NCBI GenBank assembly: GCA_963810485.1
Contig: CAWENQ010000004.1
Location: 310,001-374,000, forward strand
Length of the DNA: 64,000 nucleotides
Source: DATKFM01 sp963810485
GTDB lineage: Bacteria; Pseudomonadota; Alphaproteobacteria; Dongiales; Dongiaceae
Direction: 5' to 3'
Numbering within the stretch: the stretch's first letter is position 1; each line of letters starts with the position of its first letter. Positions 20,101-35,100 of the stretch are shown here, in pieces. The notes under the pieces are model-generated. The model made no database searches, had not been told where the DNA came from, and worked only from the letters and a program-made list of their open reading frames with translations. The translations under genes were made by a program, and so were the position numbers.

Positions 20101-23100
20101 GCCCTTACGGCACTGTAACGATTGCGGCCGACGGAACCTACAGCTTCACGCTGAACAACGGCAACGCCGCGGTCCAGGCGCTCGGCGTCGGCGAGACGCT
20201 GACCCAGAGCTTCAATTACACGATCTCCGATGGCAATGGCGGCACGAGCAGTTCCACGCTGAGCATCACCATCACCGGCACCAATGACGGCCCGGTGGCT
20301 GTTGCAGATGTAGCCACCATCGCGGAAGACACGGTTGCTCCGATCACCGGCAACGTCCTGACCAACGACACCGATGTTGATGGCGACGCCCTGGTGGTCA
20401 CCACCACCGGCGCCCAGGTCGGCCCCTATGGCACGGTCACCATCAGCGCGGACGGCAGCTACAGCTTCGCGCTGAACAACGGCAACGCCGCGGTCCAGGC
20501 GCTGGGTGTCGGCGAAACACTGACCCAGAGCTTCAACTACACGATCTCCGACGGCAATGGTGGCACCAGCAGCTCAACGCTGACCATCACCATCACGGGC
20601 ACTAACGACGGTCCGGTGGCCAATCCGGACAGCAACACGGTGGCCGAAGACACGGTTGCACCGCTCACCGGCAACGTACTGACCAACGACACCGATGTTG
20701 ATGGCGACGCATTGACGGTGACCACCACCGGTGCCCAGGTCGGCCCCTACGGCACGGTCACCATCAATGCGGACGGCAGCTACAGCTTCGCGCTGAACAA
20801 TGCCAACCCGGCCGTCCAGGCGCTTGGCGTCGGCGAGACGCTGACCCAGAGCTTCAACTATACGATCTCCGACGGCAATGGCGGGACATCTGCCTCGACC
20901 CTGACCATCACGATCACCGGCACCAACGATGGTCCGGTAGCGAATGCGGACGTGGCAACGATTGCCGAGGATGCCGCCGCGCCAGTCACCGGCAATGTGC
21001 TGACCAATGACACCGATGTGGATGGCGACGCCCTCACTGTCACCACTACGGGCGCTCAGGCTGGATCTTATGGCTCCGTCACCATCGCTGCCAACGGTAC
21101 CTACAACTACGCCTTGAACAGCGCTATCCCGGCGGTCCAAGCCCTGGGTGTCGGCGAGACACTGACCGAGATCTTCACGTATAGCATCTCCGACGGCAAT
21201 GGCGGGACATCTGCCTCGACCCTGACCATCACCATCACCGGCACCAACGACGGCCCGGTCGCGAACCCGGACACCAACACGGTGGCCGAGGACACGGTCG
21301 CGCCGGTCACCGGCAATGTGCTGACCAACGATACGGATGTCGACGGCGACGCATTGACGGTGACCACCACCGGTGCCCAGGTCGGCCCCTACGGCACGGT
21401 CACCATCAACGCCGACGGCAGCTACAGCTTCGCGCTGAACAACGGCAACGCGACAGTCCAGGCGCTGGGTGTTGGCGAGACGCTGACCCAGAGCTTCAAC
21501 TACACCATTTCTGACGGCAATGGCGGCACGTCTAACTCCACGCTGACCATCACGATCACCGGCACCAACGATGGCCCGGTCGCGAACCCGGACACCAACA
21601 CGGTGGCCGAAGACACAGTGGCGCCGATCACCGGCAACGTCCTGACCAACGACACCGATGTCGATGGCGACGCTCTTACAGTCACCACCACCGGCGCCCA
21701 GGTTGGCTCCTACGGCACGGTCACCATCAACGCCGACGGCAGCTACAGCTTCGCACTGAACAACGGCAACGCCGCGGTCCAGGCGCTGGGTGTCGGCGAG
21801 ACGCTGACCCAGAGCTTCAACTACGCGATCTCCGACGGCAATGGCGGCACGTCAACCTCGACGCTGACCATCACCATCACCGGCACCAACGACGGTCCGG
21901 TGGCCAATGCCGACGTGGCGACGATTGCGGAAGACACGGTCGCGCCGATCACCGGCAACGTCCTGACCAATGACACCGATGTGGACGGCGATGCCCTGGC
22001 GGTCACCACCACCGGTCCCCAGGCCGGTACCTATGGCACCGTGACCATCAATGCGGACGGCAGCTACAGCTTCACGCTGAACAACGGCAACGCCGCGGTC
22101 CAGGCCCTGGGCGTCGGCGAGACGCTGACCCAGAGCTTCAACTATACGATCTCCGACGGCAATGGCGGCACGTCGCAACTCGACGCTGACCATCACCATC
22201 ACCGGCACCAATGACGGTCCGGTGGCGAACCCGGACACCAACACGGTGGCCGAGGACACGGTCGCGCCGGTTACCGGCAATGTGCTGACCAACGACACCG
22301 ATATCGATGGCGATGCCCTGGTGGTCACCACCACCGGTGCCCAGGTCGGCCCCTACGGCACGGTCACCATCAACGCGGACGGCAGCTACAGCTTTGCGCT
22401 GAACAACGGCAACGCGACAGTCCAGGCACTAGGTGTTGGCGAAACGCTGATCCAGAGCTTCAACTACACGATCTCCGACGGCAACGGCGGCACGTCCACT
22501 TCGACGCTGACCATTACGATCACCGGCACCAATGACGGTCCGGTGGCCGTTGCCGACACGGCCGTTATCGCGGAAGACACGGTCGCCCCGGTCACCGGCA
22601 GTGTGCTGACCAACGACACCGATTTGGACGGCGATGCCCTGGCAGTCACCACGACGGGCGGCCAGGCCGGCACCTATGGCTCGGTCACCATCGCGGCCAA
22701 TGGCGCCTACAGCTACAGCCTGAACAACGCCAACCCGGCGGTCCAGGCCTTGGGAGTCGGTCAGACCCTGACGGAGACGTTCAGCTATAGCATCTCCGAC
22801 GGCAACGGCGGCACCAGCAGCTCGACACTGACCATCACCATTACCGGCACCAACGATGGCCCGGTGGCCGTCGCCGACACGGCTGTTATCGCGGAAGACA
22901 CGGTCGCGCCGGTCACCGGCAATGTGCTGACCAACGACACCGATGTCGACACCGGCGATACGATGACGGTTACCACCGCCGGCCTGCAGACGGGCACTTA
23001 TGGCGCGGTCACCATCGCCGCCAACGGCGCCTACAGCTATACCCTAAACAACGCCAACCCGGTGGTGCAGGCCCTCGGCGTCGGCCAGACCCTCACGGAG

Positions 23101-26100
23101 ACCTTCTCCTACTCGATCTCCGACGGCCAGGGCGGCACGGCGACCTCCACCCTGACCATCACGATCACCGGCACCAATGACGGGCCGGTGGCGAATCCAG
23201 ATACCAACACGGTGGCCGAAGACACGGTCGCGCCGGTCACCGGCAATGTGCTGAGCAACGACTCCGACGTCGACACCGGCGATACGCTGACAGTCACCAC
23301 CACGGGCGCCCAGATCGGCACCTACGGCACTGTCACCATCGCGGCCAATGGCGCCTACAGCTTCGCGCTGAACAACGGCAACGCTGCGGTTCAGGCCCTC
23401 GGCGTCGGCCAGACGCTGACCCAGAGCTTCAACTACACGATTTCCGACGGTCAAGGCGGCACGTCGACTTCGACGCTGACGATCACCATTACCGGCACGA
23501 ACGACGGACCTGTCGCGAACCCGGACACCAACACGGTGGCCGAAGACACGGTCGCGCCTGTCACCGGCAATGTGCTGACAAACGACACCGATGTCGACAC
23601 CGGCGATGTGCTGACGGTTACCACCACCGGCGCCCAGACCGGCACCTACGGCACGGTCACAATCGCGGCCAACGGCGCTTACAGCTTCGCTCTGAACAAC
23701 GGCAATGCGGCGGTGCAGGCCCTCGGCGTCGGCCAGACCCTGACCCAGAGCTTCAACTACACAATCTCCGACGGCAATGGCGGCACGTCGACTTCGACGC
23801 TCACCATCACCATCTCCGGCACCAACGATGGCCCGGTGGCCGTCGCCGACACGGCTGTTATCGCGGAAGACACGGTCGCGCCGGTCACCGGCAATGTGCT
23901 GACCAACGACACCGATGTCGACACCGGCGATGTGCTGACGGTAACGACCACGGGCGCTCAGGTTGGCACGTACGGCACCGTGACCATCAACGCGGACGGC
24001 ACCTACAGCTTCACGCTGAACAACGGCAATGCGGCGGTTCAGGCCCTGGGTGTTGGCGAGACGCTGACCCAGAGCTTCAACTACTCGATCTCCGATGGCA
24101 ATGGCGGCACATCGAGCTCGACCCTCACCATCACCATTACCGGCACCAACGACGGACCTGTCGCAAACCCGGACGCCAACACGGTGGCCGAGGACACGGT
24201 TGCGCCGATCACCGGCAATGTGTTGACCAATGACACCGATGTCGATGGCGACACCCTGACCGTCACCACCACGGCGCCCCAGACCGGCGCCTACGGGACA
24301 GTCACCATCGCGGCTAACGGCAGCTACAGCTTCACGCTGAATAATGCCAATCCGGCGGTCCAGACGCTCGGCGTCGGCCAGACGCTGACCCAGAGCTTCA
24401 ACTACACGATCTCCGACGGCAATGGCGGCACGTCGACCTCCACGCTGACCATCACCATCACCGGCACCAATGATGGCCCGGTGGCCACCCCCGACGTGGC
24501 GACGATTGCGGAAGACACGGTTGCTCCGATCACCGGCAATGTTCTGACCAACGACACCGATGTCGACACCGGCGATACGCTGACTGTCACCACGACGGGC
24601 GCCCAGACCGGTCCCTTTGGCACGGTGACGATCGCTGCAGACGGCACTTACAGTTTCACGCTGAACAACGGCAACGCGGCGGTGCAGGCCCTGGGTGTCG
24701 GGCAGTCCCTGACACAGGCTTTCAACTACACGATCTCAGACGGCCATGGCGGCACGTCGACCTCGACGCTCACGATCACCATCACCGGCACCAATGACGG
24801 CCCGGTAGCCACGCCCGATGTGGCGACGATTGCGGAAGACACGGTTGCTCCCATTACGGGCAATGTGCTGGCCAACGACACCGATGTCGACACCGGCGAT
24901 ACGCTGACTGTCACCACGACGGGCGCCCAGACCGGCCCCTATGGTACGGTGACGATCGCTGCGGATGGCACCTACAGTTTCACGCTGAACAACGGCAATG
25001 CCGCAGTCCAGGCCCTGGGCGTCGGCCAGACACTGACCCAGAGCTTCAACTACACGATCTCCGACGGCCATGGTGGCACATCCACCTCGACGTTGACTGT
25101 TACCATCACCGGCACCAATGACGGCCCGACGGCCAACGCCGATGTGGCTGTTATCGCCGAAGACACGATTGCCCCCATCACCGGCAATGTTCTGACCAAC
25201 GACACCGATGTCGACACCGGCGATACGCTGACTGTCACCACCACGGGCGCCCAGACCGGTCCCTTTGGCACGGTGACGATCGCTGCGGACGGCACCTACA
25301 GCTTCGCGCTGAACAACGGCAACGCGGCGGTGCAGGCGCTGGGTGTCGGGCAGTCCCTGACACAGGCTTTCAACTACACGATCTCAGACGGCCACGGCGG
25401 CACGTCGACCTCGACGCTCACGATCACCATCACCGGCACCAATGACGGCCCGGTGGCCAACGCCGATGTGGCTGTTATCGCCGAAGATGCGGTCGCGCCG
25501 GTCACGGGCAATGTACTGACCAACGACACGGACGTTGACACGGGCGATGTGCTGACTGTGACCACCACTGGCGGCCAGGCCGGCGCTTACGGCTCGGTCA
25601 CCATCGCGGCCACCGGCGCTTACAGCTATACCCTCAACAGCGCGAATCCGTTGGTGCAGGCGCTCGGCGTCGGCCAGACCCTGACGGAGACCTTCAACTA
25701 CTCGATCTCCGACGGCCATGGCGGCACGTCGACTTCGACGCTCACGATCACCATCACCGGCACCAATGACGGCCCGGTCGCCAATGCCGACGTGGCTGTT
25801 ATCGCGGAAGACACGGTCGCACCGGTCACGGGCAATGTGCTGACCAACGACACGGACGTCGATACCGGCGACGTGCTCACCGTGACTACCACCGGCGGCC
25901 AGACCGGCACCTACGGCTCGGTCACGATCGCGGCGAATGGCTCCTACAGCTATGCCCTGAACAACGCCAATCCGGCGGTGCAGGCGCTCGGCGTCGGCCA
26001 GACCCTGACGGAAACCTTCAATTACTCGATCTCCGATGGCCATGGCGGCACGAGCAGCTCGACTCTGACCATAACCATTGCCGGTACGAATGATGGCCCG

Positions 26101-29100
26101 GTCGCCAATCCGGACACCAATACGGTGGCTGAGGACACGGTTGCCGCCGTGACCGGCAATGTGCTGACCAATGACACCGATGTCGACACCGGCGATACGC
26201 TGACCGTCACCACGACGGGCGCCCAGACCGGTCCCTTTGGCACGGTGACGATCGCTGCGGACGGCACCTACAGTTTCGCGCTGAATAACGGCAATGCGGC
26301 GGTGCAGGCGCTCGGCGTCGGGCAGTCGCTGACACAGGCCTTCAACTACACGATCTCCGACGGCCATGGCGGCACATCGACCTCGACGCTGACCATCACC
26401 ATCACCGGCACCAATGACGGCCCGACGGCCAACGCCGATGTGGCAACGATTGCCGAAGACACGGTTGCCCCCGTCACCGGCAACGTCCTGACCAACGACA
26501 CGGATCCGGACAGCGGCGACACGCTGACGGTCACCACCACGGCCCCCCAGACCGGCCCCTATGGCACGGTTACGATCAATGCGAATGGCAGCTACAGCTT
26601 CGCGCTGAATAACGGCAGTGCGGCGGTCCAGGCGCTCGGCGTCGGCCAGACGCTGACCCAGAGCTTCAACTACACGATCTCCGATGGTCATGGTGGTACG
26701 TCCACTTCCACCCTGACCATCACCATTATCGGCACCAATGATGGCCCGGTGGCCGTTGCCGACACAGCGACGATCGCCGAGGACACCGCGGCCCCGGTTG
26801 CCGGGAACGTCCTCACCAACGATACGGACGTCGATACCGGTGACGTGCTCACAGTGACCACCACTGGCGGCCAGACCGGCACATACGGCTCGGTCACGAT
26901 CGCAGCGAATGGCGCCTATAGCTACACCCTGAACAATGCCAATCCGGCGGTCCAGGCCCTCGGTGTCGGCCAGACGCTGACGGAGACGTTTAATTACTCG
27001 ATCTCCGATGGCCACGGCGGCACGTCGACCTCGACCCTGACCATCACCATCACCGGCACCAACGATGGTCCGGTGGCGAACCCGGACTCCAATACGGTAG
27101 CCGAGGACACGGTTGCCGCGGTCACCGGCAATGTGCTGACCAACGATACCGATCCAGACACGGGCGATACGCTGACTGTCACCACCACGGGAGCGCAGGT
27201 TGGCACCTATGGCACGGTCACCATCGCGGCCAATGGCGCCTATAGCTTCGCACTGGACAACGGCAATGCAGCGGTCCAGGCGCTCGGCGTCGGCCAGACG
27301 CTGACCCAGAGCTTCAACTACACCATTTCCGACGGCAATGGCGGTACGTCCACGTCCACCCTGACCATCACCATCACTGGGACGAATGATGGCCCAGTGG
27401 CCAATCCGGATACGAACACGATCGCCGAAGATGCGGTGGCGGCCGTCACGGGCAACGTTCTCACCAACGATACCGATGTCGACACCGGCGATGCCCTGAC
27501 CGTCACCAGCACAGGCCCGCAGACCGGTCCCTATGGCACGGTCACGATCGCTGCGGACGGCGCCTACAGCTTCACGCTGAATAATGGCAACGCGGCGGTC
27601 CAGGCACTCGGCGTCGGCCAGACGCTGACCCAGAGCTTCAACTACACCATTTCCGATGGCAATGGCGGCACCTCGATCTCGACGCTCACGATCACCATCA
27701 CCGGCACCAATGACGGCCCGACGGCCAACGCCGATGTGGCAACCATTGCCGAAGACACGGTCGCGCCGGTCACGGGCAACGTCCTCACCAACGACACGGA
27801 TGTTGATACCGGCGAAGTACTGACAGTGACCACGACGGGCGGACAGGCCGGCACCTACGGTTCGGTCACCATCGCGGCCAACGGCGCCTACAGCTATACC
27901 CTGAACAACGCCAATCCGGCGGTGCAGGCGCTCGGCGTCGGCCAGACCCTGACGGAGACTTTCTCCTACTCGATCTCCGATGGTCATGGCGGCACGTCGA
28001 CATCGACGCTCACGATCACCATTACCGGCACCAACGACGGTCCGGTCGCCAATGCCGACGCAGCGACTATCGCGGAAGACACGGTCGCGCCGGTCACCGG
28101 CAATCTGCTGACCAACGACACGGACGTCGATACTGGTGACGTACTGACCGTCACCACAACCGGCGCCCAAGTGGGCACCTACGGCACGGTCACCATCGCG
28201 GCCAATGGCGCCTACAGCTTCACGCTCAATAACGGCAATGCCGCGGTCCAGGCCCTCGGCGTCGGCCAGACGTTGACTCAGAGCTTCAACTACACGATCT
28301 CCGATGGCCATGGCGGCACGTCGACGTCGACGCTGACCATCACCATTACCGGCACAAATGACGGCCCGGTGGCCAATGCGGATACGAACACGATCGCCGA
28401 AGATGCGGTGGCGGCCGTCACCGGCAACGTCCTCACCAATGATACCGATGCCGACACCGGCGATACACTAACCGTTACCACGACGGGCGCCCAAACCGGC
28501 ACCTACGGCACGGTCACCATCGCGGCCAATGGCGCCTACAGCTTCACGCTGAACAATGGCAATGCGGCGGTCCAGGCCCTCGGCGTCGGCCAGACCCTGA
28601 CCCAGAGCTTCAACTACACGATCTCCGACGGCAATGGCGGCACCTCGACCTCCACGCTGACCATCACCATCACCGGCACCAATGACGGCCCGGTGGCGAA
28701 TGCCGACACCAACACGATCGCAGAAGACACCGTTGCCCCGGTGACCGGAAACGTCCTCACCAATGACACCGATGTCGACACCGGCGACGTGCTCACGGTC
28801 ACGACGACAGGCGGCCAGGCCGGCACCTACGGTTCGGTCACCATCGCCGCCAACGGCGCCTACAGCTATACCCTGAACAACGCCAACGCTGCGGTCCAGG
28901 CGCTGGGTGTCGGCCAGACCCTGACGGAGACCTTCAACTACTCCATCTCTGACGGCCATGGTGGTACGTCGACCTCGACCCTGACCATCACCATCACTGG
29001 CACCAACGACGGCCCCGTAGCGACGCCGGACACGGCGACGATCGCCGAGGACACCGTTGCCCCGGTGACCGGCAATGTCCTCACCAACGACACGGACGTC

Positions 29101-32100
29101 GATACCGGTGACGTACTCACCGTGACGACCACGGGCGGCCAGACCGGCACCTACGGTTCGGTCACCATCGCCGCTAATGGCGCCTACAGCTATACCCTGA
29201 ATAACGCCAACGCTGCCGTCCAGGCGCTGGGCGTTGGCCAGACGTTGACGGAGACCTTCAACTACTCGATCTCCGACGGCCATGGCGGCACGAGCAGCTC
29301 GAACCTGACCATCACCATCACCGGCACCAATGACGGCCCGGTCGCGAATCCGGATACGGCGACCATCGCCGAGGACACCGTGGCGCCGATTGCCGGGAAC
29401 GTGTTGACCAACGACACGGATGTCGACAGCGCCGATGTGCTGACCGTCACGACGACAGGCGCCCAGGTCGGCACTTACGGCACGGTCACCATTGCAGCCA
29501 ATGGCGCCTACAGCTTCACGCTGAACAACGGTAATGCCTCGGTTCAGGCGCTGGGTGTCGGCCAGACGCTGACGCAGTCCTTCAACTACACGATTTCCGA
29601 TGGCCATGGCGGCACGAGCACCTCGACGCTGACCATCACTATCACCGGCACCAATGACGGCCCAGTGGCGAATCCCGACACCAATACGATCGCCGAGGAC
29701 ACGGTCGCCCCCGTCACCGGCAACGTCCTCACCAACGACACGGACACAGATACCGGCAGCACGCTGACGGTCACCACGACGGGCGCCCAGGTCGGTACTT
29801 ATGGCACGGTCACGATCGCTGCCAACGGCACTTACAGTTTCACGCTGAACAACGGCAATGCCGCGGTCCAGGCGCTCGGCGTGGGCCAGACTCTGACCCA
29901 GAGCTTCAACTACACGATCTCGGACGGAAATGGCGGGACGTCGACTTCGACACTGACCATCACCATCACCGGCACCAATGACGGCCCGGTTGCCAATCCG
30001 AACACCGCGACGATCGCCGAGGACACTGTGGCCCCGGTGACCGGCAACGTCCTGACCAACGACACGGATCCGGACACTGGGGACGTGCTGACGGTCACCA
30101 CGACAGGCGGCCAGACCGGCACCTATGGTTCTGTCACCATCGCCGCTAATGGCGCCTACAGCTATACCCTGAACAACGCCAACGCTGCTGTCCAGGCGCT
30201 CGGCGTCGGCCAGACCCTGACGGAGACCTTCAACTACACAATCTCCGACGGCCATGGCGGCACGTCGACTTCGACGCTGACCATCACCATCACTGGCACC
30301 AACGACGGTCCGGTCGCCAATGCCGACGCTGCGACTATCGCGGAAGACACGGCCGCGCCGGTCACCGGCAACGTCCTCACCAACGACACGGATGTCGACA
30401 CCGGCGATGTGCTGACCGTCACGACCACCGGCGCCCAGGTCGGCACCTATGGCACGGTCACGATCGCCGCCAACGGCGCCTACAGCTTTACGCTGAACAA
30501 CGGCAATGCGGCGGTGCAGGCGCTCGGCGTCGGACAGACGCTGACGCAGTCCTTCAACTACACGATCTCGGACGGTCACGGCGGCACCTCGACTTCGACC
30601 CTGACCATCACCATCACCGGCACCAATGACGGCCCGGTGGCCAATCCGGATACGGCGACGATCGCCGAGGAAACCGTGGCGCCGATTACTGGCAATGTGT
30701 TGACCAACGACACGGATGTCGATTTGGGTGACGTCCTGACTGTCACGACCACAGGCGCTCAGGTCGGCACCTATGGCACGGTCACGATCGCCGCCAACGG
30801 CGCCTACAGCTTCGCGCTGAACAACGGCAATGCCGCGGTCCAGGCGCTGGGTGTCGGCCAGACCCTGACCCAGAGCTTCAACTACACGAATTCCGATGGC
30901 CATGGCGGCACGTCGACTTCGACCCTGACCATCACGATTACCGGCACCAATGACGGGCCGGTGGCAAATCCTGACACCAACACGATCGCCGAGGACACGG
31001 TCGCCCCCGTCACGGGCAACGTCCTCACCAACGACACGGACACCGATACCGGCAGCACGCTGACGGTCACCACGACGGGCGCCCAGGTCGGCGCCTATGG
31101 CACGGTCACGATTGCCGCCAACGGCGCCTACAGCTTCACGCTGAACAACGGCAGCGCGGCGGTCCAGGCGCTCGGTGTCGGCCAGACCCTGACCCAGAGC
31201 TTCAACTACACGATCTCCGACGGCCAAGGCGGCACGTCGACCTCGACGCTGACCATCACCATCACCGGCACCAATGATGGCCCGGTGGCCAATCCGAACA
31301 CGGCGACGATCGCCGAGGACACCGTGGCGCCGGTCACCGGCAACGTCGTGACCAACGACACGGATGTCGACACGGGCGACACGCTGACCGTCACCACGAC
31401 GGGCGCGCAGACGGGCAGCTATGGCACCGTGACCATCGCGGCCAACGGCGCCTACAGCTATGCCCTGAACAACGCAAACCCAACGGTCCAGGCCCTGGGC
31501 GTCGGCGAGACGCTGACCGAGACCTTCAACTACACGATCTCCGACGGCCATGGTGGCACGTCGACCTCGACCCTGACCATCACCGTCACCGGCACCAACG
31601 ATGCACCGACCACCACGGGCCTGGTCAACCAGGCCGGAGTCGATGCCACGTCGTTCACCTACAACACAGGCACCGCTTTCTCGGATGTGGAAGGCGATAC
31701 CCTGACCTTCTCGGCGAGCGGCCTGCCGGCCGGCGTCAGCATCGATACAAACACCGGCGTGATCTCCGGCACCTTCGCCAATGACGCCTCTGTCGGCGGC
31801 CCGTACACCGTGACGGTCACCGCGAATGACGGCAATGGCGGAATGACCTCGGCCAATTTCGTGCTGACGGTCACCAACCCGCCGCCTTATGTCATCGGGC
31901 CGTCGAACCTGCCGGTTTATGTCGACTCCAACAGCAGCGGCGGCTTCAACCCCGGCGAGACCAACTCGACCTTCACCAACGGCGATATCGCTTCGGGCAC
32001 TGGCGTCACTCATACGCGCAATTTCGATGTGCCGGCCGGCGCGGAAGCCGGCGATGTACGCATCGTCGTCACCCTGACCACGCTGGACAACAGCGGCACG

Positions 32101-35100
32101 ATCGTCATCAACGGCACCAACCTGTCGTCCACAGGCTCGTTCGAGTTCGAGCTCGCAAACCTTAACTCCGCCACGGATACCGGCGCCGGCCGCGACGATA
32201 CGCTGGTGCAGTTCGTCGGCGGCGGCACGATGACCCAGCCCTGGGTTGCCAACGTCAATGGCTTGCCGCGGATACAGTTCATCGTCACCGAGAATGGTGT
32301 GGAGATCTGGGGCACACCCCTGACCACTTCGGCGGCGCTGGTGCGAATGGAACTGGTTGGGGGTACATTCAATCTGCCGGTGCTGGTCGACGGTCAGAAC
32401 ACGATCGCCTTCACGAATTTCAATGACAATGGCCTCGATGGCGTGAATGGCTCAATCACCATTACCCACGATCCGCTGCCCAACCAGGCTTTCAATGAGG
32501 GCGCTACGGTGTCGTTCGATACGGCTGATAACTTCGCCGATCCGGACAATGACGTACTAACCTATTCGGCGACAGGACTGCCGGCCGGACTCAGCATCGA
32601 CACGAACACTGGCGTGATCTTCGGCGTGCTCGATCCCAGCGCGGCGACCGGCGGCGCGGGCGGTGTCTACACCGTCACTGTCACGGCCAATGACGGTCAG
32701 GGCGGCACCGCGTCCGATACCTTTACTTTCACCGCTGCGGCAATCAACAATCCGCCGGTAGCAAATGCGGATGCGGCGGCGATTGCCGAAGACACGGCTT
32801 CGACCGCGGGCAACGTGATCACCAATGACAACGATCCCGAGGGCGCGGCGATCACTGTCACGCAGGTGAACGGCTCCGGCGCCAATGTAGGCGCATCGCT
32901 GGCCGGCACCTATGGCTCGCTGGTCCTGAACAGCAACGGCACCTACACCTACTCGCTCAACAACGGCAATCCGACGGTGCAGGCGCTGGGCGTCGGCGAG
33001 TCGCTGACGGAGACCTTCACCTATCAGATCACCGCCGGCGGACAAACCGCCTCGACAACGCTGACCATCACCATCAACGGCACTAATGATGGCCCGGTCG
33101 CGGACGACGACAACTACAGCACCTCGGAAGATACGCCGCTGATCATCGCGGCGCCGGGCCTGATGGGGAACGACACGGATCTCGACGGCGATACGCTGAC
33201 ACCGTCGATCGTCAACGGACCCACGAACGGCATCCTGACGCTGAACGCGGACGGCAGCTTCACCTATACGCCGAACAGCGACTATAGCGGCCCGGATTTC
33301 TTCACCTACCAGGTCTCCGACGGCAATGGCGGCGTCGATACCGCGACCGTCGTCATCAACGTCAACAGCGCCAATGACAATCCAGTGGCCGTCAATGACA
33401 GCTATCAGGTTGCCGAGGACGGCGTGCTGACAGTCGGTGGCGATGGCGTGCTGACCAATGACAGCGACGCGGATGGCGACCTGCTATCGGCTTCGCTGGT
33501 CTCTGGTCCGGCCAATGGCAGCCTGACCCTGAATGCCGACGGCACCTTCACCTATACGCCGAATTCGAACTACAACGGCCCCGACAGTTTCACCTACCAG
33601 GTTTCCGACGGCAACGGGGGCACCAGCACCGCGACTGTCAATATCGACGTCGTGCCGGTCACCGATCAGCCGGTAGCGATCGACGATGTCGCCACCGTCG
33701 ACGAGAGCTCGTCCGGCGGCACCTCCAGCAGCAACGTCATCAATGTCGTTGTGGTGCTCGACCGCTCCGGCAGCATGGATGCCGATCCCGACGGCGCCGG
33801 CCCGTATACAACGCGCCTCGAACTCGCCCAGGCGGCCATCAACAACATGCTCGCCCTCTATGGCGCGAACGGCCAGGTCAATGTCCTGGTGGTGGCGTTC
33901 GACAGTTCTTCCATGACATCCGGCTGGCTGACTGGGTCCGGTTCAGTCTCATCCGCTCAAACCTATGTCAACAGCATCACGCTTGGCGGCAACACAAACT
34001 ATTCGTCGGCCATCGGCACGGTTCAGGCGGCTTACAGCCACAACACGCCGCCTGCCGACAATACGGTGCTCTACTTCATCACCGACGGCGTCCCCACGGG
34101 CGGCACGTCGCTTTCCTCGACCAACACGGTCACGGTCTGGGAAAACTTCCTTTCAAGCAACGGCATCACCCAGGCGTATGCTATCGGCGTCAACTCGGCT
34201 GGCGTGGCTCCGGGGCCACTGGACGAGGTCGCACATCCGGGTTCGGCGACGATTATCACCAACGAGACGCAGCTGCCGACCATCCTGACCAATACAGTCG
34301 AGCCCGTCACGAACACGGTCAGCGGCGATGTCGATCTGAACGACAACTACGGGCCGGATGGCCCGGGCTATGTGCAGTCGATCCAGGTCGGCGCGGTGAC
34401 CTACACCTACAATCAGGGCACCAACCAGTACACCGACGGCACGACGACATTCGCCGGCTCGACCTTGACAGCTACGACGCCGCTGGGCGGCGAGCTGGTG
34501 TTCAACTTCCTGACCGGCCAATACACCTACACGGCGCCGGAAGTCACCTCGGATCAATCAGAGACCTTCAACTATGTGCTGCGCAGCTCCACCGGCGGCA
34601 CGGACGGCGCCAGCCTGACGATCAACATCAGGAACGTCACCCGGGCGCCGATCGTCAACTCGCGCGTGCTGTGGATCCCCGACGACATCGCGCTGATCCC
34701 GACGACGCAGGGCTATCCGATCCTGGCGGCGCCGCCGATCGACCCCGATGGCGATCCCGTCACGATCATGATCACCGGCACGCCCGCGGACGGCACGCTG
34801 TACTATAACTCGACGGGCGGTGGCATTTGGGTTGCCCTGCCGGTGGGATCGCAGTCGACCGCCCTGACCAGCGCCCAGTTCCTGACGTTGCGCTACCGGC
34901 CCGATGGCGATGGGGTGCAGGAGACGCTGACGGTCACCTATACCGCCACCGACGGCACCCGGACCACCGTCGGCACGATCACCATCAATACCATGGTCGG
35001 CGGCCCCGGCATCACCGTGCCCGGCTCCTCCAGCGACGACACGATCTATGGCACGCCCAACGCGGATACGCTGAACGGCAGCGGCGGCGCCGATATCGTC

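Noticed and set aside
14877..22214. His-rich tails (DADHHHHRHQ-like) ending several plus-strand frames
   Set aside because: They arise from reading the conserved TLTITITGT codons in the +1 frame after each insertion. They are artefacts, not metal-binding tails.
11650..31610. Regularly spaced near-identical repeats that could suggest a CRISPR array or satellite DNA
   Set aside because: The period is 321-324 bases, divisible by 3 and fully coding for VCBS domains; there are no short repeats with unique spacers.
25384..32013. Two very long minus-strand frames (975 and 1,181 aa) through the VCBS array
   Set aside because: They are antisense readings of near-identical repeats. Low-complexity sequence recurs at the repeat period; no start or family supports them.
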